Assembly: GCA_032871835.1 (NCBI GenBank)
Contig: CM065299.1
Span: 6,295,001 to 6,359,000, forward strand
Source: Dipteronia dyeriana
Taxonomy: Eukaryota; Streptophyta; Magnoliopsida; Sapindales; Sapindaceae
Reading direction: 5' to 3'
Length of the DNA stretch: 64,000 nt
Shown: piece by piece, positions 33,724 to 43,746 of the stretch
How positions within the stretch are numbered: the stretch's first letter is position 1
Layout of the letters: each line of letters starts with the position of its first letter
Notes under the pieces: generated by a model
Told to the model about the DNA's origin: nothing
Database searches by the model: none
Seen by the model: only the letters and a program-made list of their open reading frames with translations
Translations under genes and position numbers: made by a program

Positions 33724-35575
33724 ATAAGTAACCAAAAAATTAGGAGGTTTATTGTTTTTATCCATGATTAGTATTTTTATTATTTCTATAAAAAAATCCA
33801 TTTTTTGAATAAAATTGTCCTTCTTATTTTTAAATAATTTTTATTTTTAAAGACTAATTTTCTTTATAAAAAAAAACTTTCTCTATTTTTTTTTCTTCTT
33901 CCCAGACCTCTATCTTCCTCTTCAACAATTTTTTTTTGCCCATGTGTATTTAATTGTGTTAGACTTGGTGTGTTTAATTTAGTCTTACCTTTGTGTGTTT
34001 AATTGAAATGTCCTTGTGTGTTTAATTGAGTTTAATTGGTCTGTATTGGTGTGTTTAATTGGTCTACTCGTGTTTAATTGGTCTATAACTTGTGTGTTTA
34101 ATTGATCTGCCATAATGTGTTTAATTGGTTTATACTTTGTGTGTTTAATTGGTCTGTCTTTGTGTGTTTAATTGAGTTGTCGTGGTGTGTTTAATTGGTC
34201 TGTATGGTGTGTTTAATTAGGTTATTGTGATGTGTTTAAAGAAATCTGGAAAAATTTCCAGATTTGAATAGAATTGAAATTTTTTCAGATTTCCTCATAC
34301 AAAAAAAAAAAAAAAACTTTGAAGAGATTTGGATGGATTTTCAGATCTCTTCAAATAAAATAGTAAATAAAAAACTAAAAACTTTTGAACAGATTTGGAG
34401 AGATAAATAACTTTATTTTTAATCATCATCATCATCAAAAATTCCCCAGTTCATCATCAATCTCAAACTTCTTCATCATCAATCTCAAACAACAATAGTA
34501 CAACACCAATATACATCAATCTTCATCAAAAAAAAAATTAAAAAAATGATAAGAAGAAGAAGAACAGATCAGGAGAACACAAAAAAAAAATTAAGAAGAA
34601 CAACAACAAATCTGGAGAAACACCGCCAAATCTGTGCAACGAAGCCAAATCCTTGAACACAACTAATTTTTTGGTTTCAACAAAAATGTTGTTACAGAGA
34701 TTTTGTTTACAACAACGATGGTTTCAAATATAAATGGACTCTTTAAAAAGATGGGATTTTGTTTCAAACTGAGATTGAAGAGAGGCATAATTTCAAATAA
34801 AAAAATACGAAAAAAATCCAGCAAAACTGTATCTCGTAGATAGAGAACGAACAGAGAAATTTGAGAAGAGAGAGGGACCAGGATCCTCTGCTAATCTATT
34901 TGGTGATGATCCATGCTAAACTTTTAATAATCCATTGACACGTGGCTTTAAAAAAATGTATGGTCTATATTTATTTCATTTTTTTTCACTTACTAATCTG
35001 AAATAAACGACTTCGCATTTGGACTGCTCTTAAAGAAAATATGAATTCCCTAAATCAACTTCTCTGATACTCGTCCTCTCCCGCTTCACGTCTACTCTTA
35101 TTTTCTTTCTTATCTTATCTGGCTTCATTGATCTGCTTTAATTCTTCAAAAGACTTGATTTTTATCTGCAAAAGTGACTAGAGGATGAAGAAAATGAGGG
35201 TTCTTGGAGTTGTTCAAATGGGGTTTTTTTGATTTGGATGCTTTTTGGCACTCTCATTATGGTTTTGATGTTTAAATTTGTATGATTTTGGTCATTTGCT
35301 GGTTTTTTATGGAAGGCAAGAAAGGAGCTTGAAGTTTGCAAAGTGGGGTTTTGTGTTTCGAAGGATATTAGGTAAGATTTTGATTTGATATGATTCTAAT
35401 TCTTCATTTGTTTTTTTTTTTAATTTGATATGATTCCAATTGTTCGTTTCTTTTTTGTTTTTTGTTTTTAATTTGATATAAGGTGGTGTTTGGAAGATTG
35501 AAGATGTGATTTTTCATGTCAATTTGTTCATTAATGTGAGGGATTTTGCTATTTGTGAACATATTTTGGTTGAAT

Positions 35576-35612
<37 letters not shown>

Positions 35613-35630
35613 CATTTGATTTAAAATCTG
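33724..35630 (+). repeat. Left terminal inverted repeat of the MULE
   Basis: Pairs with 39540-40504 but is about 0.9 kb longer because of the minisatellite-bearing stretch. It includes a (TA)14-type tract at about 35581-35609. Confidence 0.8.
33945..34245 (+). repeat. TGTGTTTAATTGGTCTG minisatellite
   Basis: About 13 irregular copies of (TG)TGTTTAATTG with TCTG-type spacers, 17-30 bp apart. It lies within a stretch of the left MULE arm (about 33.93-34.86 kb) that has no counterpart in the right arm, so it seems to be an arm-specific insertion or expansion. Confidence 0.85.
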
Positions 35631-36009
35631 TTGTATTGTGGTGATTAGTTGTTCGTTTATAAGTTTTGAAATTTTTTGACTGTAAAGTTGGGTTTTGTGT
35701 TTAAAGGATTTTAGGTATGATTTTTTATTTGTTATGATTCTAATTAAGAAAAACTGTACAGTAATGCTTGTAAGATAATGATGATTGTGGTGATCAATTT
35801 ACTGGCTATAGTTGCTTACTTTCATGAAATGTACTGTTATGTTTGTTTTGGAAAATTATAGTAAATGCTTACTTTCATGAAATTTACTGTTATGTTTGTT
35901 TTGGTTGTGGTCCTTGCAGATATAATTTTTCTTTTTGTCTTTTACTTGCATAAAATTGTTACAGTTGATTCTAAGTTTGAGTGTTTGAATGAATTGGATT
36001 GACAACCGA

Positions 36010-38400
36010 GATATAGTATGTAATTTGAATCTGAGCAATTGGCTTATGAATTTTATAGCATGTATGGGCGAAGAATGGGATTTAGTATTAGAAAGGATAT
36101 GTTTGAAAAGAATAAATGTATAGGTGAAATCACCTAAAGGATATTTATTTGTAGTAAGGAGGGCTATAGATCAGACGATAAACGGGATGTTTTAACTAGA
36201 AAATCTAGAGCAGAGACAAGAACTGGTTGTGGAGCACAAATGAGTATCAAATTGGATAGAAAAAACAAAATAAGTTTTACGTTTATCATTTTATAGAGAT
36301 GTATAATCATCCTTTTGTCAGACAAGAATGCATTCACATGTTACCTTCTCAACGGAAAATGCCCGCTTCACAAGCTATTGAAGTAGACTTGACAAACTAA
36401 TCTGGGATTTCGCTTAAGTCTTCATATGAGTTGTTAGGTAGGCAGGTTGGCATGAGAGAGTCTCTTGGATGTACAAAACAAGATCAAAAGAACTATCTTA
36501 GATACAAGAGGTAAAACAAATTAGCGTATGGAGAAACCGGCTGTGTGTTGAATTATTTTTCTAACCAAATGATGAAAAATCCTTCATTTTTTTATGCGGT
36601 GCAGTTAGATGGTGAGGAACAAATTACAAATATGTTTTGGGCAGATGCTAGAATGATAATTGACTATGGTCAATTTGGTGATGTTATGAGTTTTGATATC
36701 ACCTATAAGATTAATAAAGAAAATTGACCATTTACAGTGTTTGTTGGGCTTAATCATTATCGGGAGACGGTTATTTTTGGAGGAGCTTTAATGTATGATG
36801 AGACAAGTAGAAAACTGATTCTTTTATATGGTTGTTTGAGACATTTTTACAAGCGATGTCCGGAAAAACTCCAAAAACTATTTTTACAGATTAAGATGTT
36901 GCAATAGCCAAAGCTATTTTACATGTTATGCCTTATACATACCACAAATTTTGTACATGGCATATGATGCAAAATGCTTTAAAGCATGTAAATGGTGTAT
37001 TTATGAGTGAGGTGAAATGTGTTTCTTCATAATTTTTTGATGAGATCGAAGAACAAAATGACTTTCTGATAGCTTCGAACCATATGAACCATATGCTTGA
37101 AGAATATAATGTGCATGACAATACTTGGTTGAAGGGTATATTTGATATAAAAGAAAAATGGATTTATACATATGTCAGGCATGCATGGTCTACGGACATG
37201 AAGACCACCCAACTTAGTGAAAGTTTCAATACTATTTTAAAAGATTGTTTGAAATTTGATTTTAATGTGGCACATTTTTTTCACGCACTTTGAAAGGGCG
37301 GTTAATGATAAACGATATAAGGAGTTAGAAGCCAAAAATGATTTATTGTATAGGTTGCTTAATGTAAAAATTAATGCTAAGATGTTGATTCAAGCAAGAG
37401 AAGTTTACACGAATGCTATTTTTTTGGAGTTTCAACATCAGTTTGAGCAAGCAGTTGAATTAAACATGAACTGTGTAATGATTGATGGAAACATCTTTTA
37501 TTTTGTGAACATGGATTGTGCATCTAAGGAGAGACATGTGAATGTACAGAGTGTGCGATGAAATGGGTTTTGTGTAGTCATATCATCAAAATCCTTAGAG
37601 ATGCATTCAATGTGTGTAAAACATGTATGGGCGTGAGATCCAAGAAGACCCTAAGTTGCATCAGACGTGTAGGTATAGATCATTGTATTCTATCTTCACT
37701 AGAATATCAAGTAGGACTTCGAAGAGTGGAAAAACCTATATTCTAACAAATGAACATGTATTAAATTTGACAAAACTCGTGAAAAATATTCTGTATCTAG
37801 AAATAGATGGAGACAATCATGAGAATGATGATGGTTCTCAAAATGTTGCTATTGAAGTGGATTGCACTCAAGATTCTAATGCCGTAAAAGCGAAAGGGTT
37901 AAAAAAGAAGGAAACGTATTGTGGACGACGTAGAATTAAGAGTGGTTTGGAGAAGGCCTTAGCAAAGAAAAGGAAGCAAACAAAGGTAATTTAGTTTTAT
38001 ATAGTTTAATAAAATTTAGTTGGTTCAAATTAGTAAGTATTTAATTTCATTTCAACTATTACATTTTGTACATGCATCTATCTAGTCACATCCTATAGAG
38101 AATGATATTCATTATCCGTCAATAGATTATAATCCTTATAGGTAAGTATCTCATTTATTTAATATTTTTTTCAAAAGTTTTTATTTATTTTAACTTAATG
38201 TGTATCTCTTATATTTCTTGTTACATTCTGAACTACAACCGCAAAAGTTTAATATTGCATCTACTTCAATGTCATGGACTATTTCGGAACAATCTCAACA
38301 AACAAGTTTTCAAGAATTGCTTCAACAAAATAGTTGAGGGTTTTCTTTTGTATTTCAAGATTTTCAAGCATCTAACAACTAGATTTTGAGATTTTATAAT
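36010..38400 (+). pseudogene. FAR1/FHY3-like MULE transposase remnant
   Basis: The N-terminal FAR1 DNA-binding zone reads FESEQLAYEFYSMYGRRMGF then SIRKDMF. The MULE core includes FWADARMIIDYGQFGDVMSF and DITYK, then VGLNHYRETVIFGGALMYDE. Later blocks are HAWSTDMKTTQLSESFNTIL and a SWIM-type zinc finger (ECAMKWVLCSHIIKILRD). A possible last exon follows at about 38085-38390. Multiple stops and frameshifts (36121, 36725, 36900-37080, about 37290, about 37545) break it. Plant FAR1/FHY3 transcription factors derive from such transposases; here the inverted repeats show it is still in its element. Confidence 0.88.
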
Positions 38401-38836
38401 AATGGATATGAAGTATTTAGATATGAAATTTTTTTAGGTGGTTGAACTGTAATGCTTTGTTTAAGCATAAACATATACTAGATTTTGAGCTAGAATTTAA
38501 GAATATTTGATCCGCACGGTTGTAAACACTAAAGTTCTTTGCTAAATTTTGAGTTGGAATTTGAGAATATTTGATCAGTACCGTTGAAATTATGATATTA
38601 TCAGTCTAATTTTTATGTATTACCACGATCATGATCATAATTAGTCATATTCTTCTTATTATTACAATTCAAAATTATTCATGGATTTGGACAATAAAAA
38701 ACATAAACAAGTTTCTTCTCAAAACAAAGACCTTAAAGAGCTAATGACATAATTACAAAGCAACAAAACAGCACAATATGGATTCCTTTCTAGCTTCACA
38801 ATACAGGATCTGGACTAGTGATGCTCCATCCATCAT

Positions 38837-39385
38837 TCAAGACCCCTTGACCATACCGATACTCAAACCTTTAAGTCTAGCAACTACCCCGGGTGCTCTA
38901 GCTCTGCATCCTTTATCACTAGTTACCGATGAACTACAATTGAACTCAATACTCCATTCGTTCCTCGAACTTCCTTTGCTCTCATCCACCTCTATTTGTC
39001 AAGATGGCGTGGACAATCAACCACAAACTATAATTTCACAAAATAAAATAGCATAAAAACGATTAAAACTGAAACATGAGAAAACTGCTCACCATATGAA
39101 GCAATGACTTGGCTATTTTCCCAATATTTTCTTTTCCCTTCTTTGATTCCCCTACGATGAAAATATCAAAAACAAAAAATAATAATAATAAGTGAGAACC
39201 ATAGACCGAAGAATAAAGTAGAGAATATGCTTCTAAAAGAAGCTATGCATTTTGATAGTTCATGAGAACAATTATGTACCATCTAATTCAAGATTGCTTG
39301 TGAACAATTTTTTTTTTATAGATTTACCATTACAATCAAACAGGTTGAGAAAGCCACCCGTTGACCGTTTCTTCCCGACCTCCAT
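38837..39385 (-). pseudogene. Captured TRM/LONGIFOLIA-like gene fragment
   Basis: Read on the minus strand from 39385: MEVGKKRSTGGFLNLFDCNG then KSIKKN (exon A). A probable exon near 39.15 kb reads ESKKGKENIGKIAKSLLHM. A third, from 38991, reads EVDESKGSSRNEWSIEFNCS then SSVTSDKGCRARAPGVVARL before a TGA at 38837-38839. The RAPGVVARLxGL pattern and the GGFLNLFDxNGKS opening resemble the start of plant DUF3741/DUF4378 (TRM/LONGIFOLIA-type) proteins. Here ARLKGL replaces the usual ARLMGL. It is a 5' fragment with introns, between the transposase and the right TIR, as in Pack-MULE gene capture. The 92-residue plus-strand frame over it is antisense. Confidence 0.62.
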
Positions 39386-39539
39386 TGTTTCATGTACTAA
39401 CCAAAAACACAGTAAAATCTAATAAAAAAAATAATAACATTCAAACAGAACTCAGAAGGCAATGTGAACTATGTTATATCATACTTCACCGATAAATTTA
39501 TAGAGAAAATCAGATCATAAAATGTTAGATACAAACAAT

Positions 39540-40504
39540 ACAACATATTTTAAATCAAATGAACCTCCAATTATACATACATTGTTCATTCATCTAAAAT
39601 ATGTTCACAAATAGCAAAATCCTTCACATTAATGAACAAATTGATATAAAAAATCACATCTTCGATCTTCCAAACCCCACATTATATCAAATTAAAAGTA
39701 GACCACAAATTAAAAAAAAAACGAACAATTGGAATCATATCAAATAAAAAATAAAAAACAAATGAAGATTTGGAATCGTATCAAATCAAAATCTTACCTA
39801 ATATCCTTCAAAACACAAAACCCTACTTTGCAAACTTCAAGGTCCTTCCTTGCCTTCCATAAAAAACCATCAAATGATCCAAATCATACAAATTTAAACA
39901 CCAAAATCACAATGAGAGCGCCCAAAAGCATCCGAATCAAAGAAAAGTTATTTGAACAACTCCAATAACCTTCCTATTCTTCCTCTGGTAACTTTTACAT
40001 AATAAAAATCAAGTCTTTTGAAGAATTATAGTAGGGCAATGAAGCCATATAAGACAAGAAAGAAAATAGAAGTAGACGTGAGGTGGGAGAGGACGAGTAT
40101 TAGAGAAGTTGATTTAGGGATTTCATTTTTTCTTTAAAAGCAGTTCAAATACGAAGTCATTTAGTTCAGGTTAGTGAGTGAAAAAAAAATGAAATAAATC
40201 TAGACCATATATTTTTTTTAAAGCCACAAGTCAATAGATTGTTAAAAGCTCAGCATTGATCAACACCAAATAGATCAGTAGAGGATCATGGTCCGAGAAG
40301 GATACCGTTTTTGGTGGAAAGAGAGAAAGAAGAGATTGTAGAGAGATTGACAAGAAAGAGAGAACGAAGAAAAAAAAAGTTTTTAATAGGAAAATAAAGG
40401 GTATTTCAATCTTCTCAATTGTTGGATAAAAACAATAAAAATATTAATCTTAAATAAAAACAATAAACCTTATAATTTTTTAAATGAGAAAGGGTATTTT
40501 CTCG
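39540..40504 (-). repeat. Right terminal inverted repeat of the MULE
   Basis: About 965 bp, the inverted partner of the left arm. Reversed, its outer end begins GAGAAAATACCCTTT. Confidence 0.82.
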
Positions 40505-40796
40505 ATAAAATTCTATAATTCTTAATGCCCAAAATGTTGGACCTATCCTCACTAACAATTCACATACGTTTTGACAAGAAAGAGGGAACGAAGAAAAAAA
40601 AAGTTTTAAATGGAAAAACAAAGGGTATTTCAGTCTCTATCGTTAATTGTTGGATAAAAACAATAAAAATATTAATTTTGGATGAAAACAATAAACCTCT
40701 TAATTTTTTAAATAATAATAATAAATAAATAAAAAAGTATTCCCCCCATAAAATTCTATAATTCTTAATGCCCAAAATGTTGGTCCTATCCTGACT
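40349..40796 (+). repeat. 224-bp tandem duplication across the MULE end
   Basis: GACAAGAAAGAG begins copies at 40349 and 40573. Each copy includes the last about 155 bp of the MULE, the TSD-like ATAAAATTC (40505 and 40748) and flanking host DNA up to CGTTTTGAC. It must have formed after the MULE inserted. Confidence 0.9.
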
Positions 40797-41078
40797 AACA
40801 ATTCACAAACGTTTTGACATAGCACATTAACACCGGCAGTTTTGACTCCCATACTTCGGCCTTTAATGGATTTTTATCATCAAAACCAGGTGCGCGTCGA
40901 CAGATTTACTTTGTCGTGATGTACCTAAAACCCCATTTTGTCCCCACTCAATTCCTCTCACCAACTAAATATACAGGGAAATTAATGTCATATCGTCTCA
41001 ATCCTTGATTTCCAAAGAAACCACCAGCGGCAAAAACCACAGCCGCCTCCAAATCTTTTGGTTTTTACTTGCTCTCTT

Positions 41079-41087
41079 TATATAAAT
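41079..41087 (+). promoter_or_regulatory. TATA box of WIP7
   Basis: TATATAAAT followed by AAGAAGCC lies about 125 bp before the ATG. The whole block from about 40840 is repeated upstream of WIP9. Confidence 0.65.
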
Positions 41088-41208
41088 AAGAAGCCTCCAT
41101 TTTCTTTTCTCCATCAAAATTCAAAACACAGTTTCTTATTCGATTCCAGTTACTACTAAAGAGAGTTTGCAAAGAACAAAAGGGAAGAGCTTTATTAATT
41201 TGAGAAAG

Positions 41209-41493
41209 ATGAGTTCAACAAGCAGAGCTTGGATGGTAGCAGCCAGTCTTGCAGCTGTTGAAGCCATGAAAGATCAAGGTTTCTGCAGATGGAACTACAC
41301 AATTAGATCACTACACCAACATGTCAGGAGCAACATGAGGTCAGCTTCTCAGTCCAAGAAATTGTCTTCTTCTTCTCCATCTTCTGCTGCTGCTGTTGCA
41401 AGCAAAATCAGAGAAGTACAGTCACAGAAGGCAAAGCAATCGGAGGAGTCTTTGAGGACTGTCATGTACTTGAGCTGTTGGGGTCCCAACTAA
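41209..41493 (+). CDS. WIP7: wound-responsive DUF3774 family protein
   Basis: A 94-residue canonical member starting MSSTSRAWMVAASLAAVEAM, with KDQGFCRWNYTIRSLHQHV, a Ser/Ala-rich linker, and ESLRTVMYLSCWGPN. Two cysteines. The upstream in-frame extension begins only at TTG and is rejected. WIP9 is nearly identical from promoter to 3' UTR. An in-frame near-copy of the MYLSC codons occurs 60 bp downstream, past the stop. Confidence 0.95.
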   Translation: MSSTSRAWMVAASLAAVEAMKDQGFCRWNYTIRSLHQHVRSNMRSASQSKKLSSSSPSSAAAVASKIREVQSQKAKQSEESLRTVMYLSCWGPN

Positions 41494-41628
41494 AAACCCA
41501 TCTCAGCTCAAGAAATCGCTATCATGTACTTGAGCTGTGTAGTGCTAATAGTTGTAAATTGAGATGGTGGATATCTGTTTGCTGCCACATGAGGGTGATT
41601 CTAAATTTGTAAATTGTAAGAGAGAATC
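41494..41628 (+). other. WIP7 3' UTR with repeated MYLSC motif
   Basis: TCATGTACTTGAGCTGT occurs in the CDS end (41462-41478) and again at 41522-41538, exactly 60 bp on and in the same frame after the TAA. It stops matching the WIP9 tail at about 41628, where WIP6-type leader sequence begins. Confidence 0.85.
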
Positions 41629-41643
41629 GCATATATACAAAAG

Positions 41644-41922
41644 ATGAGTTCGACGAGAAGATCTTGGATGGCAGCAGCCAGTATAGCGGCCGTGGAGACC
41701 TTGAAAGACCGAGGTTTATACAGATGGAATTACACAATGAGATCATTACATCAACATTATGTCGAGAACAATCTTAGGTCGATTAATTCTCAGGCCAATA
41801 AGCTCTCTTCTTCTCCATCTTCTGCAGTGGTTAATTCAAGTAACAACAAAGTCAGAGAACAAGCCAAAGATGCTGGGGAGTCTTTGAGAAAAGTCGTGTA
41901 CTTGAGTTGTTGGGGTCTCTAA
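41644..41922 (+). CDS. WIP8: promoterless WIP paralog with altered C-terminus
   Basis: A 92-residue frame starting MSSTRRSWMAAASIAAVETL. It resembles WIP6 but has KDRGLYRWNY for KDQGFCRWNY, losing the first cysteine, VVYLSC for VMYLSC, and ends WGL because the last codons became stop. No TATA element of its own lies upstream: the WIP7 3' UTR joins the WIP6-type leader at about 41628, only 16 bp before the ATG. It is either silent, or expressed as the second frame of a WIP7 read-through transcript. It could be called a young pseudogene. Confidence 0.7.
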   Translation: MSSTRRSWMAAASIAAVETLKDRGLYRWNYTMRSLHQHYVENNLRSINSQANKLSSSPSSAVVNSSNNKVREQAKDAGESLRKVVYLSCWGL

Positions 41923-43191
41923 TAAATTTTGGAGACAGAGTGGTCGTTCTTTTCTTGTATTTACAAGCTGAGAAAATCGATGCTTGAGTTGAGTGTAGCA
42001 AAATCAAATTGATCGTTGGTAGATGTAAATTGTAAATTTTAATAGCAATTGCAGTTTTACTACTTTAATGATGATTATAGCTTTAATTTCATTATTTTTC
42101 TTTATTTCCCTCCAATTCCGGCCCTTGATATGATAGTCAAATCTGTTGTTACTATCCAGCAAAGGGGAAATTTTGTTTTCAATTCAATTGAAGGGATTCA
42201 TTACTTTTATTGATTCACTCATAGTTGATGATTATAATCATGACTCGTTTTAATAAAATATCTAATAACAATTTTAAAGATGTTTTGAACAAGCATCTAA
42301 AACATCAATTGTTCATAATTTAAAAAATAAAAAAATTAACCGTGAATAAAAATGATATTTTGTAAGATTTAAGAAGATAATTCAATAGATCATAAAATAT
42401 GCAAATTATTTCAGTTTCGTGTATTTACACAAGATTGTTAGCAGATTTAAATTTAAGAAAGGTTTTATATCAATATTAATTAGCTTAACTTTTATTGTTA
42501 TTAGAAGAGGCTGAAATTCAATCTCCTTCTTACGAGTTATGAGTGAGGTTTGTTTGGTTTATGATAATAATAAAAAAGATTTTAAATAAAAATTAAGAAA
42601 CCATTTCAAATCACTCAAAATAAATTACTTGAAGCATCTAATTCTTGCAATACAAGTCTATCCCAACTTGTATTAATTTTTTTTTAGCAATCTTGTATTG
42701 ATTGCTTACGATTTTTAAATAAATAAAAGTATAAATAGTTTAATACTCCCAAAACATATTCAATGACGTCACTCAACCTTTTTAAATAATAATTCAAGAT
42801 ACATGTACAATGAATCATAGTCCACAGAAAAACAAAATGTGCTATAATTTTTTTAAGGCAATTGTTTAAATCAATACATATAATAAAATTTATATCTGTA
42901 ATTCTTTATGCCCAAAATGTTGGACACACGTTTTGATACAACACCGGTGGTTTTGACTCCCATACTTCGGCCTTTAATGGATTTTTTATAATCAAAACCA
43001 GGTGCGCGTAGACAGATTTACTTTGTCGCGATGTGCCTAAAACCCCATTTTGTCCCCACTCAATTCCTCTCACCAACTAATCTACAGGGATATTAATGTC
43101 ATATCATCTCAATCCTTGAATTCCAAAGAAACCACCGGCGGCAAAAACCACAGCTGCCTCCAAATATTTTGGTTTTTGCTTGCTCTCTTAT

Positions 43192-43199
43192 TATAAATA
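43192..43199 (+). promoter_or_regulatory. TATA box of WIP9
   Basis: TATAAATA lies about 125 bp before the ATG, at the same place as in WIP7. Confidence 0.6.
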
Positions 43200-43319
43200 A
43201 GAAGTCTCCATTTTCTTTTCTCCATCGAAATTCAAAACACAGTTTCTTATTCGATTCCAGTTACTACTAAAGAGAGTTTGCAAAGAACAAAAGGGAAGAG
43301 CTTTATTAATTTGAGAAAG

Positions 43320-43616
43320 ATGAGTTCAACAAGCAGAGCTTGGATGGTAGCAGCCAGTCTTGCAGCAGTTGAAGCCATGAAAGATCAAGGTTTCTGCAGA
43401 TGGAACTACACAATTAGATCGCTACACCAACATGTCAGGAACAACATGAGGTCAGCTTCTCAGTCCAAGAAGTTGTCTTCTTCTTCTTCTTCTCCATCTT
43501 CTGCTGCTGCTGCTGCTGTTTCAAGCAAAATCAGGGAAGTACAATCACAGAAGGCAAAGCAATCGGAGGAGTCTTTGAGGACTGTCATGTACTTGAGCTG
43601 TTGGGGTCCCAACTAA
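43320..43616 (+). CDS. WIP9: wound-responsive DUF3774 family protein
   Basis: A 98-residue near-duplicate of WIP7. The main differences are two to three extra Ser codons and two extra Ala codons in the linker, typical of TCT and GCT triplet slippage. It has MSSTSRAWMVAASLAAVEAM, KDQGFCRWNYTIR and ESLRTVMYLSCWGPN. The upstream in-frame extension starts only at TTG. The downstream 60-bp repeat of the MYLSC coding motif is also present (43582 and 43642, 20 bp identical). Confidence 0.95.
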   Translation: MSSTSRAWMVAASLAAVEAMKDQGFCRWNYTIRSLHQHVRNNMRSASQSKKLSSSSSSPSSAAAAAVSSKIREVQSQKAKQSEESLRTVMYLSCWGPN

Positions 43617-43746
43617 AAACCCATCTCAGCTCAAGAAATCGCTGTCATGTACTTGAGCTGTGCAGTGCTAATAGTTGTAAATTGAGATGGTGGACATCTG
43701 TTTGCTGCCACGTGAAAGTGATTCTAAAATTTGTAAATTGTAAGAG

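Larger units (their letters stand above)
33724..40504 (+). mobile_element. Mutator-like element (MULE), 6.8 kb
   Basis: Long terminal inverted repeats: bases 34880-35630 read as the reverse complement of 39540-40300 (for example AATTCTTCAAAAGACTTGAT, GGAGTTGTTCAAAT). The outer ends share AGGTTTATTGTTTTTAT. The 9-bp flanks ATAAAATTT (33715-33723) and ATAAAATTC (40505-40513) fit a MULE TSD. The homologous spacer between WIP8 and WIP9 carries this site once with no insertion (about 42889-42897). The interior holds a FAR1-type transposase relic (plus) and a captured gene fragment (minus). Confidence 0.88.
41629..43746 (+). repeat. Duplicated WIP6-WIP7 block (WIP8-WIP9)
   Basis: The left part (41629 to about 42870) matches 32602-33714 (WIP6 leader, CDS, downstream DNA). 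The right part (about 42895-43746) matches 40505-41628 (WIP7 promoter, CDS, 3' UTR). The MULE is absent from this copy. At the left junction GCATATATACAAAAG of the WIP6 leader meets GAGAGAATCGC of the WIP7 tail. Confidence 0.88.

Noticed and set aside
33945..34245. CRISPR-like regular repeats
   Set aside because: Units are irregular, spacers are similar to one another, and this is plant nuclear DNA.
38778..39056. A 92-codon plus-strand frame in the MULE
   Set aside because: The opposite strand carries the recognisable VARL-type captured exon, so the plus frame is a shadow.
41167..41208. N-terminal extension MQRTKGKSFINLRK for WIP7 (and the same at 43278 for WIP9)
   Set aside because: The extension starts at TTG, not ATG. 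Paralogs start at MSSTS and the segment aligns with untranslated leader.
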